From assembly GCA_037783545.1 (NCBI GenBank), contig JBBELK010000517.1, forward strand, positions 1,116,001-1,180,000: DNA of 64,000 bases. The letters run 5' to 3'. This DNA comes from Henricia sp. BOLD:AAB3569 (taxonomy: Eukaryota > Echinodermata > Asteroidea > Spinulosida > Echinasteridae). The translations under genes were made by a program, and so were the position numbers. The notes beneath the pieces are model-generated. The model had not been told where the DNA came from and ran no database searches. It was given only the letters and a program-made list of their open reading frames with translations. Each line of letters begins with the position of its first letter. Within the stretch, counting starts at the first letter, position 1. Below, one piece after another: positions 47,923-62,900 of this stretch.

Positions 47923-50900
47923 TGCTTATATAGCGCTTTACACAAAAGTCTCAAAGCGCTTTACAAACTAAAAGGGAAAAAGCTTTCAAAACAGGTAAAA
48001 GCTAAAACATGTAATTAAAAAGGTAATGATCAAAGCTAAAATTGAGCCTAAGAACACTTATATAAATTATCGCAATGTACAAAATGTAATCTAAGAAGTA
48101 AACATATTTAATTAAAAAGATGAGTCTTCAAGAGCCGTTTGAATGTTGACAGAGAGTCAGCAGAGCGTATAGAGTCTGGCAGGTTGTTCCACAGACTTGG
48201 TGCCGCATGCTTCAATGCCCGCTGGCCATAGAAAGCAGTGGATGCATGAACCGGATTGGCTAGCAGATTCCTTGAGGAGGATCTCAGCTGGCGTGGAGGC
48301 TTATACAGTAATACTTCAGAAAACCTGAAAAATCCATGCATGGTTCTTGTGTTGAATGAATGGTACACAATTGTCTGCAGACGGTTCCTTTTTAAAAAGC
48401 ACCTTCAGTTGGCATTTTCTCCCACAAAGGTACCATTTCACACAGGAAAACAAAATCATGTGGTGTTTGTTACCATTGCTATCAACACTTTTAGTCGGGT
48501 TTTTCTTGTCAACTCGTGAAGTAAAACTTAGGGTAACTGCAAATGATGGGGGCTTTAACTTGGCAGAAAACGTTCAGAACTGAACATGATTTTGGGACAA
48601 CAAAATGTTTTGAGGGCCAGTAAACATCAATCTCCACTACCCCTGTGGGCCACCTACATGTAGATCTGAAAAATCACTTCCTCAATGTGTACTATATCAA
48701 ACTTCTACAAAAAAATGTTGCAATAAGCCTAGCACCTTACTAATTTTCTCATCTCTTTCAGGCTTTTCGGCTTGAAAGCAATCATCGATGCGACCGATTG
48801 TGACAATCCTCTTGTAATCACGCTAAACAACAACCAACGCTGGTTTGTGTATGTCAACCCGGCAGCTGTACTTATGTTCTACCTTTACCTCGCCGTCATA
48901 ATTCGTTGCTGGCTCGATGGACCGGTGAGTTATTAGCGTAATTGCGTTTATACTTTAGTGACATTAATGCACAAATGCACCCTCTGGCAAAAGAATTTCT
49001 ACTGAGTGAAAGTTGTAAGGAAAGGATTTTTGCATTGTACTGTGAATTTGGAGTCCAACAGCTTAAAAATCGGATGCAAAGCTCAATTAAAATAAGTAAA
49101 TATTTTTTTCTCTCAACTCCAGGAAAAATCATGCGCATGATTTAGTTTCAAGTCTTTTTCCCACAGCCAGTCACAAATATCTAAAAGAGATATGTTTTAT
49201 GTTGCTTTTTCAGAGCCATTCGGTTTCCAACAATGTCCGGTTATCTATGTACTGTGAAACAGAGTATAGCTTTTGTTACGATAGTGAAACTGAAAACAAT
49301 GACGTAGGTGCCCACAAAATGCACGTAGCTTGTGACTGACCTCTTGCACACATTGAATTTGGACTGGGACTTTTGGTTTTATCTGCATTTGGTTGGATGA
49401 GTGACAAATTCTGACCCAAATTTTCAGGGAAAAAAAGGTTTAGTTATGAATGAGAACTTATTATGATTGAAAATTTGTTTTTCCCTCTCCCAAAAGGGGC
49501 CGTCCATAAAGTACGTACGCACGGAGGGGGGGAGAGGGGGTTGTTGACATTGCGTACACCATGCGTACAGGGGGGGAGGGGGGTCCAAGCCAATGCGTAT
49601 GTACGCAAACCGAAAATTTCTTCAGACCTTATTTTCGAAATATATTAGACAGGCCACACATTTTTCTCACACATCTTACATTTTTCCTCACTCCTCAAAT
49701 TAGGTTTTCCCATTAAATCTCCAGTTTAATGATGCTTGATGTGTTATTTTAAGTAAACAAAACAAAATGCAAATTTATTTCAGACTTACGTGGCGACATG
49801 CGAATTGTACTACACGTAGTAGTATATAGCACTATACATGTAGTACTGAACCATTTTTACCAATGCTGAGGTATATATATGGAATGCGTATGCGTACAGG
49901 GGGGAGGGGGGTTGGAGCCACTGCGTACGCCATGCGTACGGGGGGGGGGGGGGGGGGGGGGGGGGGGGTCTAAAAAGTCGGCATTTCATGCGTACGTACT
50001 TTATGGACGACCCCAAACTTCTATAAGGTGAAAGTTGCTGTAACAAATATTCTACTATAGAGAACACCCCATGGTTTCCAATTATAAAATTATTTAATTG
50101 TTCCTTTGTTTGCTGTAACAAACACCACATTTTTATAATGAAGACTTTTGATGGGTCCTATATGATGTTTGTTACAATGATTTTCCTAAGGGAATTGTGT
50201 ACTGTACACCACCTCCCGCATTGATGAAGATTGCATTTGAGTTTTTCCACAGTAAAGGGGATATTTTGGCAACACAGACCATATTTTCAAGGAAATACCT
50301 TTGTCTGGTCTCAAAATAAAAGAAATAAGTTGAAGTTGTTCTGGAGAGATAAGTTAGGCCCAAAAAGGGTTACAAATAGTGTGACAACATGCCTTTCTGT
50401 GTACAAATTTCCAATATACGCTCGTAACCGGGACGGCTTAAAATGTAACACAAGTGTCCGTCTTGGTTACGACCGTATATTGGAAATTTGTACACAGGGT
50501 TTTTAGAAAGGCATGTTGTCACACTATTTGTAACCCTTTTTGGGCCTACCGGTAAGTTATCTCTTCAGATTTTGAGACCAGACAAAGGTATTTCCTCGAA
50601 AATATGGTCTGTGTTGCCAAAATGCCCCCTTTACTGTGGAAAGATCCATTTATAAGTTTCTGTTTACTTTTGTGTTTCATGTCTGTCTGTTTTGCTGTTT
50701 CTGTTTTGCGTTTTCACAAAGATTGTATAATTTCCAATTTGTGTTTGGCTGGCATGTGCATTGTCTGAATGCATGACTTGCTTGGTTTTGCACCACAGAA
50801 CAGAGTTAACGGTAGCATCTCGGGAGAGGTGAGTGTCTTTTTCCAAGCACGGTTCTTGCACAGAATGAAATCATGTTGCGCTAATCCATACTAGCAGGTG

Positions 50901-53900
50901 GCATTACATACGGTACATTCATGATCGTTTTAGTAATCTACATGCATCATGAATTCCATGACTGGAACAATTGCAATTGCCTTCGTGCCCCTAAAAGTGA
51001 AAAATGCCTTGGTGCCCTAAAAAACTGCCCTATGCCTCGGACTAGAGACCCGGACTAGAGTCCCGATTTTCATTGACTTGACTTGAGACTCAAACCTCAA
51101 ATGACTTGACATGAGACTAGAACCGCAAATGACTTGATTTGACTTGAGACTCGAACCTTAAATGACTTGACTTGACTCGGGTCTGACAAAAATGAAATTG
51201 AACTTTTATGCATTTTTTTTGTCATTTGAAAGGCACAGGCTCATCAGCAATGTGCGTGCGCCAAATTCGTGCCACGAAATACGCAGCTCCATGCCTTTGC
51301 GTATTTCGTGGCACAAATTCAGCGCTCGCGCATTGCTGACGAGCCTTTGCCTTTAAGGACCTACATGTAATTGTTTGTCAGAACTAAAGCTTCCTTTTAA
51401 AATGGACCATTCATGGTCAGAACAACAAAAATACCCTACACGAATGCAAGATTCAGGGTTTAGCCTTATTATGAAATTAGTTTGAACAAATTCTACTTGA
51501 CTTGAACCGACTTGACCAACATGCTTGACTTGACTTGACTTGGGACTCGAACAGAGGGAGACTTGTTACACCCCTGCTTTAAAGTGCCCTCCTTGGCTTC
51601 TAATTCCAGTCCTGTACATGTAATCTAGATTAATTTTTTTTTTAAATACGGATTTCAAAACTGCTTTAATTCCAATTAATATTTGTAAAATTTATTTTAT
51701 TTCATTTTATTTCAATTGTTTATTTGTTTTCTTTTTGGGGTTGGGGTTGCTCAATTTGTTTTGCGCCATTGAGATATTCAGCAAACAACTAATAAAACTT
51801 GCATACTAAAACTAACTGACAGCTGATGTACCACATGCTTGGCACTTTGTAGTTTGCAATAAAATGTGTACAGTGCATATTTTTATTTTGCCTTCATGCC
51901 TTCATAACCTATTTAAATGTAGAACACATGATTGGTAAACTGTTAAAAGGGGCATTACATGTATTTCCACTGTGATGAGAAGCCCATGTTTATAAAACTA
52001 CCCTGTAAACAATTCCAGCCACATGTAGGTGCAGTTAAGACCAGTACTTCTGAAAACTTGAAAAATCAAAGCAGGGTTTTTGTGTCGAGTTGAATGGTAG
52101 TCTTTTGCAAAAGACTTTTTTTAGAAAACCACCTTTAGTTAATTTCTCGCACAAAATTCCATTTAGTAAGGGTTTTTCTTGTCAACTCGTGAAACAAATT
52201 GGTGTCACTGCAAATGATGTGTTCTACCTTTAAAGTAGCGGGGAGCAGATGGTGTACTGTACATGTATGCATGTAAATCATTTTCTATCTTTGTCAGTTT
52301 AACCTTTTCATGTGTACATGTAACATCCAGGATGTTAAAACAAATGCACATGTAGTTCCTTATTATCCTAAGGGGCTGTGAGAACATAAAACATTTAGCA
52401 ATTTCAGTCTCGTGGGTTTTAGTCACACCCGAGCACGCTGTGAAGTTTTTTATAGTGTCTCAGGAAAGCACTGAGTATACAGTGTTAACAATTACGTTGG
52501 TAAATCAAACCTCAATTAACATTCAGTTTCCCCAACGGAAGCTAAATCAATTTCCGAATTTCAGTCTCATTTTGTTATGATGGTTTAGTGGGTACACAGC
52601 TGTACTCGTGATTAAAGAGGTTGTTGGTTCAAGTCCCACTAGTACCAACTTGTTTGTGTCCCTGGGCAAGATATTTAATTTCAATTGCCTCGTTAACCCG
52701 AGCAATATTTGCGGAACTGTTGGGGGAATGCCACAATCTACATGTAAGTGCTGATAGGGTTGTGTACCTTGGCTTGCAGCCACTTGGCTTGAAGCGAAAT
52801 GGTTCTGGCGATTCCTTGATGGCAGCGATAATAATGGCAACAGTGCCAGGAGTATCCTGCAGGGAACAAATCGTGCAAGAGCGCTTTAACCGCTTGACAC
52901 CGGAGGACGTGTAAACATGCCAAGATTTCCGCGTCGGTGTAGTGGAGAACAAGTTTAAACACGTTTGTTTGTTACTGCGTTTAATGTCCACTCTCGCAGC
53001 AATTTCCAAGAGAGACCAAAACATTTATAACAAAGCTACATTGGGATGTACAATGACAGTGCATCAACAAAACAACACTACTTCACTGTACATGGTTAAT
53101 GAGTTCAGTTGTTGTCCTTCCTCCATGCTTCAACTAAAAATAAACCCGCACCTACATGTACGTACAGCAATGTTTGAAATAATCCCGGCGTTAACAGCAC
53201 AATTCCCAACATATTTTTGCATTCGAAGAACACCATTGTCCCCATAGTGCTTTGCCGTCAAGAAGGCATGTATGACTTTACATGAATCACATTTCACAAT
53301 GTAATAAATGTACACTTTGATGAGTAAACTGGCTGATAGCGCCCATTAGATCACATGAGTCACCGCTTTCTCTAATTTACATGTTGGCTACCTGAACAAT
53401 AAAGCAGAAGTATACCGGTACATGTAGATACACAGGAAGGAATTGCCTGAGGGATTCAAATTTACATGTATTTGCATAACAGCTCTGTGAAAGTGTTTCT
53501 GAAAGTATGTAGTGTTTACACAGTATCAATTTCGTGTACGTACATTACATACACTACTGTGGACTGTCCAACAAAGGATGTCCACAGTTTGCAGGAGGTG
53601 GTGACGGAGTGTGGACTGGCACACGTCCACAGTCGGGTTGTCCAAGCTTGAAAAATAGGGTGGGGGTGGGGGGAAGGGAAGGGGTAGCTTTAGGGTTAAA
53701 GGAAGGGACAACACTTGCAGAGGGTTGCCTAATTCTGTACGCTTCATGTAAGTCGCCATATTTTGCAGTTCGGTGCTCGGACTTGAGAGGGCGCGAGTCA
53801 GGGCACTACAGATTATACATATTTCACGGCGTATGGAAGTCGGGAAAACAAGGCATCAATCTTGCGTCATCCATGCAATCGTCGTATGGTTGGCGTCATC

Positions 53901-56900
53901 ATCCCTTTCAAAATTTCAAATAGGGCGCAGCAAATATATATGTAATTGCATTAGATGCAGAGTTTATCATCAAAAAAATTGGGTTGCCGACGTTGAAAAC
54001 AAGATTCTCTGAATTTGATTAAATTTGTTGATAACTTCAAACAAGTGTTGTCCCTTCCTTTAAGTTTGTGTTAGGTAACGGATTAAAAGAGATCTTTTTA
54101 ATTTTAATGAAAAAGGTTGTTTGCATTTTTTTTAAAGTGACATTTTGGAACAGTTTTTCTTAACTATACGAGAACAAAGGAATGTCCACAGTTGGTACGA
54201 AACGTAAAGCCGTGTGTGTGGGTGAGATCACACGCCCAAAACACAGACCGCTGTAGTATAAAGGCTTGTCCGCATTGGACTTTTTGGGGAAAACTTAACG
54301 AGATGACGGGTACTTTTCCCATTTTTAACACAAAGTTTTTCTCTCAGTAACTTTTCTCGAGTCCAGCGGTTACTTTTCCTGGCCATTTTTCATTTTACTA
54401 TCATCTCGGTAAAAGCTGCCGAAAAACAAGTCCAATGCGGACACGGCTTTACTGTGATAATGTTCAAGCCCTTTCCACATGATCCATTTGCATTGTACCA
54501 ATATTGTGTGGACGCAAAATGCAATTTGCCAAGTACATGTATGAAGGACAAACCACTTCATGCATGGATAACAAGGTGTGCCCAGGCATTGATCACGCAT
54601 AGATAATTAATGAAATGGCTCAGGCGGGTTGATGTCCTTTCTTAATATGCAGTTTTAATGACTGCCTGAAAGGTTACAGTTTGCACCTGCAAGGCACCAG
54701 ACTCAATTAAGGAGGATTATATATTATGTCAGTAAAAATAAAATTAAAAAACTGAAGAAAAAAAAATTCACGTTCCATGCATTGTGGGTCATCCCTTTGT
54801 CGTCGTGTATTTCAGAAAGTTGGTCTAAAATTCTATTTGTTTTTAAACTGCAAATAGCTACTTCAAAAATATGAAGATTCTCCTTTAAACTGTACTAACT
54901 TACATGTAGCCTTACAATGAAAATGCATCACTTATTTGTCAGGAAGCTTAATTTTATTCAAGGGAAATGGCAATGTCATACAAGTCTGTGTACTTTCTGA
55001 GAAGCAATTGTATTGTTTGAAAAGGGCACTTCCATTAGACAATCAAAAACACCTTGGGGTTATTGCAAAAAGACATCCAAGGCCAAAAACAGCAACACTA
55101 GGCCAAGAACAGGGACATTAGGCCTAGAGGCTTTAAAATTTGAACTCGGATGCCAAGCAAATTTCATTTCAAAGGTGTTAAGCATTTGATTTCATCTGCA
55201 CACCTCGGTGACCACCTGGGTCCAATTTTATGCTGCTAAGTACACAAATTTGCTTAGCACAGGATTTGTTTGCTTTATTTTGCAAAAATGGATTGCCAGC
55301 CAAAATCGTAAGTGATGTGTATTGAAGGGCATTCTCCTACACAAGTTGGCATATAATTTTGGCTTGTAATCTATTTTATAAAGCAAATAAAAACTGTGCT
55401 TAGCAAATGTTTGTGTTTAGCAGCACCATGAAATTGGGCCCTGGTTTAAGGTATCATCACCAGTTTTTGTTGCTGATACGTACGTGCTGTACTACATGCA
55501 GCTACAATGTAGCATGAAATTACAAGCGGACAATTTTCTGATTTTACCATATTTACATGTATTTGACCAAATGTAGAGGTGCTCATAAAGATGTAGTCTA
55601 CATGTATGAGCATGAAAATAGTGGGGTCTTGTAAGGGGAGTATGCAGCCCCCAGCAGCCTGACACAACTAGTCGGGGGCGACAACCCTTGCAGGTACCCA
55701 TTTACTCCTGGGCTGGATTGCAATAAAGAAAGTTAGGACGTTCTAACTCTTAGGATGTCCTAACTTTGACATCACTAAGACATCATAGATTATTTTGCCT
55801 TGCAATAAAAAATGTTGTCCTAACTTGTGTCCTAGGACACATAACATTTAAGACACCTACCTGTAATATGTGTCAAAAGTTATGTCTTTAAAAAAAATTG
55901 TTTTATCTTTCCTGGCAAAAAAAAAAATAGTTCTGCTTCCGATTACATGGCATTTCAAAATAGGGTAGGTAGGTAGGGAATTTATTTTTTTTTGCCAATT
56001 TTTTTTGTGCACAATCATATGGAGGCATCTGCGTGTAGTCAAGGCTTAAGGGTAACAGTAAAACAATGGAAACTCCACTCAACTTTAATACCAGCAACAA
56101 ACCAGAACTATAAAAAAAGAGCAGTCACTGAACATTAAACATTCCTGCTCTAACTAACATAAATTTAAAAAAAAGCTGGTTCTATCGCTCTAAAGATTTA
56201 CCCAAATGCGAGGTAATCCGATTCATTTTGAATCCACCCGCAACTGATGAAGGGCAGACGGAAGCCCAGAAAGCTAGCTCTTGCTAAACCTAAAGGAACT
56301 GAAAAACGTTCCTTTACTCGCACAACCAAAAACTCTCCCATACCACCAATGCACAATTAACTCAGTAAAACGGAACAATTGGACAGACTTAAATTTTGAA
56401 ATTAAAATAACATATTTTATTTTCAAACAATAAAAAAATAAAAAAAATAAATAAAATAAAAAAAAATAAAAAAAATAGGGTCGGTCGGGAAACCGGAAGC
56501 AGAACTATGATTTTTTTTGGCCTTAATTCCGATAAAAGGAGCCTTGTGACTAGGATCAAATTTTTTGAAAGTCTGTCTTTGTTGAACTCAGTTTTTACTA
56601 GAATGTAATAAGTACGGTTCAAGCTACATGTAGGCCTATGTTAGTTATGAAAGTTTTCTCAAAGTTTTTCACGCCATTACCATGCGTATGGCCGGCAGCA
56701 ACGACCGGCAAGTAATGTAATGATCATGCGCGACAGTATGCAAACACACTGAATGTGATTGAAATGCCCTTCACAACAGTAAATACATACAAACATTTGT
56801 GTCTTGGCTATGTAAGATGTCCTAACTTTTGGATATTGCAAGACATTTTTCAATGTGCCGTAGGTAAGATATTATAAACTCTGTTAGGACATATGATGTG

Positions 56901-59900
56901 TCTCAGACTTAAGACTGTTATATTGCAATCCACCACTGGGTGAAAAGAGGCAACTTATGGCAAATTGTCTTGCCCAAGGGCACACACCATGGACTAGGCC
57001 TGCATTTGAACCCACAACTGTTGTAATTAAACAAGGTTTTAAGTTCAAATGCCAAACTACCTGTCCATGGTACTCAATGGAATGGCATAGATACTTTACT
57101 TTCCCATTCTCTCCATGAGTTATGTGTCCATGAAATATGTACATTTATGAATTCAAAGGAAAAGATTGGGCCCTTCACCACCATGTTCCATTGCATTCCT
57201 GTTTTTATTTACGCCCCTGGAAATGCCACTCCTTTGCACATTGATTATAAAACCAGTAATCCTATGTGTAAAATGTAAGTACATGCATCATGCCACATGC
57301 ACTTCAAAAGAATGCATGCTTGGTTGCTTTTGAACAAGTTTTCTTGTATGCCTCTGCATCATACATGTATACGGTAAATCATCACTCATGGTGGCATGCT
57401 ATCTATGTGTAAACAAATCACGTCTTCACTGTGCACAAATAGGGCAATGCATTTTCTGCTTCGGTCCATTCAATGCAGTACTGTACTGTACTTGTAGAAG
57501 AGCTGCCTGATTTTGCAAAAAAAGGTCGGGGAAAATTGAATGATCTCCCGAAATAGAACACATCTAAAGCCACATTTTTGGGTTAAACTACCATGGCCGT
57601 GTGGTAAAAATAACCAAATTTCACCAAACTGAAAGCCGCAGAGACTCATCAGCCATACTTTGACAGGGCTGTATTCAGTCCAGTACATGTAGGCCTACCT
57701 GCTGTAATAAGTCAACGCGCGTCAGACCCGTGTACAACCCAGAGAATTGTTATCGTGTAAAAGGCCTTTAGAGTTTTCTGCAAAACTAAGAAGAGCTGAC
57801 GCATACCTGCCAACTAGTCCGATTTTATCGTATTTGTTCTGATTTTCAAGTGTTAAAAGTGTTGAAAATCGGAACAATCGAGACAATCGGAACGGTTGAC
57901 TTGACCTGACTCCCCGCACACGCTGCATGTCTTGTGTACATGAAAATGGGTGCGGTACTAGGTCAACTTGATCGTTGTACCAACTCGACCGTTGCAAGTT
58001 TCACTACAGTCCGATATTTTTTTTGCAATGTTGGCAGGTATGCCGACATCTCTGTGTGCATCATCCTCTTGCAACAGTGCCCCTTTAACGCACTCCCCAA
58101 CTCCTGCGTACAGTGGCCCTGTTGAAAAAGGCCCCATTTGGCGGTGGGACTAGCGACAGAAATCCTGTCGCCTCTGCTGGACCAATCAGGACGCTTGCAG
58201 TGCATTGTAGCACGATTGCAAGCATTCAAATGTCACGCGCACAGATTGTAAACACCGTGCACGCATGTGATACATGTACTCGGTAATGCTGGCCGTTGTC
58301 CGCGTCGGCGATTGGCTGCTATTTAAAGCATACTGGGGAATCCGTTCCATTACATTCGTCAGCATGCATCCCTGTTATTAATTTGAAAAACTGCGGAGTA
58401 AATAAGGTTCGCCGTTTGAAAGTTTGGTAGGAATGGGACAGTCATAAGGAACGGAACCCAATACAATTTCTGGAAAGTATAGAAATTGTTTCTATTCGGC
58501 ATAACATGACCGAATTGATTAAATTACATCAAAATGACTCGGGCGTGAGTTGGCTCAAGACAACAGCCGGCTCACTCCACAGATTTGCGTGTATTTCCTC
58601 AGGGTATTGTCACGTCGCTTTGCAGAGTGGAAATTCCCTGAGATCTCAGGATGTGTGTGCATGTGGTCAATTGCAAAGTGGTTCTGTAAGCCTGCTTGCA
58701 AAGCATAACAACATATTCATAAAAATCTTCACAGCTAATTTTAGAGTAGTCAGAGAAACATACATGTGTATGATCGCCTAAAACTGCCCAGGCTAATTAC
58801 ACCATTTCCTGTTTTGGATGAAGTTTGCTGATCATGTAGATTATGCTTGATCTTTCTGCCTGTATGAAAAATACTGCACCGATGCATTGTGTCAAGTACA
58901 TGTAAAATGTCAGCCACCTGTGGGTATAATGCTTCACAAGAACTTAGAACTTGCCAGAAATTTCTAAATTTTCACAGCATCTGATCAAGTATTTGTTGAG
59001 CTACGAAAGCTCATGCATAATTTGTTCCTACAGTTAGTTTTTAAAGTGCTAACTTGTATAAATTGTGTATGTCATAGACTAACACAGCTGTTTAGTTTAA
59101 GTAAACTCTCATTACAGCGCTCTTCAAGGGACCAAAATAATTTGAGCTTTATATCCAGAGAGCGCTATAACCAGTGCTTACACAATGCAGAGAATAATGG
59201 CTGGGACTTGGAAAAAGGACCTTTATATTGAAGAGCTTTATATCAGGGGGTGTTATAACGAGAGTTTACTGTAATAGTATGGGCTACAGAAATTCCTTAA
59301 GTCTACATGTATAGGAGAGGTGCCTTACTTGCATACCAAAGAAACAATCATACATGTACATATTACATGTTATGCAACTCCTACATGTATAATAACAAGA
59401 ATTCATAAATACCTTAGACAGTTTACGCATCCTCATTTGCTGAGAGCACGTCACGTGGCCAGTCTTAAACGGACGATAAAGACCGGCCGGTCTTAAACAT
59501 TTTTTTTCCTGGCCTGCACCCGTGCCCGCGCCCTATTTAGCGCGTATGGAACACGTGTGCACACACAAACCACACGCTCCCGAAAGCAAAATGTGCGTAC
59601 ACGTATAACGCGCCTGCATTACGCGTAATGCGTGCATCGAACAAAAAAATTTGACGCACAGCAGTTTGAATGAACAACGCAATGTCATGCATGCATGTAT
59701 TTAGTAAAGTGATGCAAAACGACAAGATTATTGAAGCATTTTTTGTGATTAACACAAAAAGGTATACATTATGAATGGAAATAAAAGTGGGTTTGACCAG
59801 TCTTAAACAATACGTTTAAAACTGGCTTTAAAACTTGTCAAATCAGGACTTTTTGCATTCAACTTTATCATGTTCAGTATTGCCATAGAAATACACAATC

Positions 59901-62900
59901 ATTTGCTAAACATCTATATGTAGGCAATAATATTTTCTGCTTTAACAGCTCCATGAAATTGTGCTCTGATCCAATACTCATTCTGTATAAACCTTTAAAT
60001 CCTGCATATTCATCTCTTTGAAGCCATAATAACCATAAATCACAACCGTTCCACATGATGAGCACATAATGCAGGCGTAGTGAAATACCATATTATATTT
60101 GTACATGGTGCAGAGAAATACACATGTTCATTTTGTAAACTTGCATGTAGTGTTGTAACAGATGGGCGATTCCAGGCATTAGTGTAAAACCCTATTCCCA
60201 TGAATTAGCACGTTTGCAGTAGGGTAATTTCCAAAATTAGGGGTCCAAAAGTGTGACATGCTTTTTAAGATTTCCAAATGTTTTTAGTGATTGAAAGTGG
60301 TTTCCCAGTAAAAAAATAATTATTTTTATTTCAACAAATGAGATCTCTTTGAGATATGACTTAAATTTCTGGCAACATACATTAATGATGTTTGCCTGGA
60401 ATTGCCCTAAAACAGTTGCACTAACCTGATATTTGGAATGGCTTACTACATGTACATAGCTTGTTACCATGGTTACCGGCATACGGTACATGTATGCCAT
60501 TCTGTAAAATAATATTAATATTACTAAACTGTTTTTGCACATGAAATCCAAACGTACATTGCTTTTTAACATTTGTCACTTGCTGCATTTTTATTGGTTG
60601 CAGATTAATTTGGAAAGATTTGTTTTTGTTATTTTAACATTTTATTTGAGCACATTTTGACATTTTGATAAAATCATTCTAAAGAGTAAACAGTGAAGTT
60701 AGTAATTGTGCATTCAATATAGAAATAGCGCTGTGTGGAAACTCAGACATGTCCATTTATAGCGGGTATTAGTTTTTGCAACAGAAAAGCACATGGCCAC
60801 TTTATTTGAACAACCCTCCTTTTCGGATAATAGAAAAGTAGATGTCTGGTTTTAAAACAACGTGGCACAAAAGTTCAATCGGCTACGTCAATAATCAGAA
60901 AAGTAAAGAATGCATAATTTCACAAAAACCGTTCAATCTGCTTTTCTGCAATCTTGATAGCAGAAATACAGATGGCCACTTTTGAACCGCCAATGTAAGA
61001 TCAAAAGTAAAACCTGCTTTTGTGCTAGTAGAAAAATGCACATTTGGCGTGTTAACATTTGAGCAGATTAGACAGTCCTATGTCAACGAAAGTAAACTGA
61101 TCTGTCAATTGATTCTGATCGGGTGGAAATAAATCAAATTCAGTATTATTTTGTAAAATATTGCTTTCCTTTTATTTTCGTTAGGATCGTGACGTTGTGA
61201 ACCGGCATAAGAAGCCACTGAAACGACATGGGGAGAAGGAGGTAAGACTTAATCTTGAGGTAAGAAGGAAGATCTATACACAATTAGGGTATTGATTGCA
61301 CTTTTTAGCTCAATATCCAGCATTTCTTTGCCTTGGGTTTTAAAACAAAGGTAAGGTAAGTCATTTATGAGCCAATATTGGCTCATACGGCTGGTATTCA
61401 TTACCGGTTTCCGTGGCATGAAGTGACTAGGACCAATGCTACATGTACTCCTCCTGGATGGAATGCCAGTCCATCACAGGTCTACCCCCAGCAACTAGTT
61501 GGGTTTCCCCAACTGTTTTTTGCTGGTACCCATTTATACATCTGGGTGGAGAGAGACAACGTGAAGTGAGGTGTCTTGTCCAAGGACACAACACGGTGCA
61601 ATGGCCAGGTTTCGAACCATGGACCTCTCGAGTCCAAGCAACTAGGGGGTTTGTGCCGTGTGGACGCACTTAATTTCGAGGGAAAGCATTATACCATGTA
61701 CCCGGCCTTTCACAAACCCCCAAGTTCCCCTCGAGGGAAGTTCGTTCCCTCGAGGGGAACTTGGGGGTTTGTGATCATGTGGACACAACTCGGAGGGGAA
61801 GGCGTTTATACATTTTTATACATTTTTATGGCCGATACTCCATCCCATGAGGGGTTGTGACCGTCTGAACACGGCTATTATTTAACTACATGTGTAATTT
61901 TCGTAAAACAAAGTGATTTTCCTAATGTAAACAAGACCTGGCTTGTTTAAACATTGGGTTGCATGTTAGCTGTCATCTGGATCTCATTTACATGTAAATG
62001 TCCTGCGCATCATAAGCGTAGTTGCCATAAATTCAAAAACACCTATAAATAGTCTTTAAGCTTCTGCAAACATGTTTAAAGCCTAGCATACATCAACATT
62101 GCATCTGGAAGCAACTAGTGGCAACTGTTGTTTCCGGCAACTGGAAGCTACTCACGGCAACTGGGAGCAACTGGTCAGTTGCTTAAAAAGGTGGATGTAC
62201 GCGCGCTTGCAACTACTGGCAACTGAAAAAATCCCTGTTGCTGCTTTCTGGCAACTATACTCTCCAACAAAAGAAACTGTGCATGATAACAATTGCTGTA
62301 TTTTTTCAGCCATGGCAGATAACTCGCTGGAATAAACTGTTAATGAAAGTCCATGAAATCTTTCAAATGGTTAACCGAACTTGAAATGTACAAAATGTAT
62401 TCTTCGTGTTCTCAGAGGTTGCTGAAAACTGACTTGCCAATATTGAAGTCACAAAGTCAGTATCGAGTGTGTCCCCCTTGTGCATTAATCACTGCTGTAC
62501 ATCTTCGCCTCATGGAGCCAATGACACGCGCATGAAAGAGAATATTGACTTTTGGGTAGTCCTTTTATACGGCTTGCTAACGAGACCTGAACTTTATGGA
62601 ATTCTGTTACATAACAACCTGTAGGACCCCTATTGTGAAATCAACACCCAGGCATGCCGAAGTCCTGCATTATGCCATGAGCAGGTTTTGAGTGCATAAC
62701 CTTTTTCTAACAATGTCAGAGAATATTGTCTGTGAATTTGGTGTTTATTTTCCACCTTCTTGAAAAAATACAGCAATTTTTACCATGCACAGTTTCTTTT
62801 GTTGGAGAGTATAGTTGAACCCATGCACGCGTACTTGCAACTAGTTGCTGTCAGTTGCTCATGTGCATCTAATCACGTGCGCGTACATCGGGAGCAACTG

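Noticed and set aside
50172-50506. Opposed frames of 63 and 91 codons
   Set aside because: Both lie in the foldback at 50243-50643 and mirror each other.
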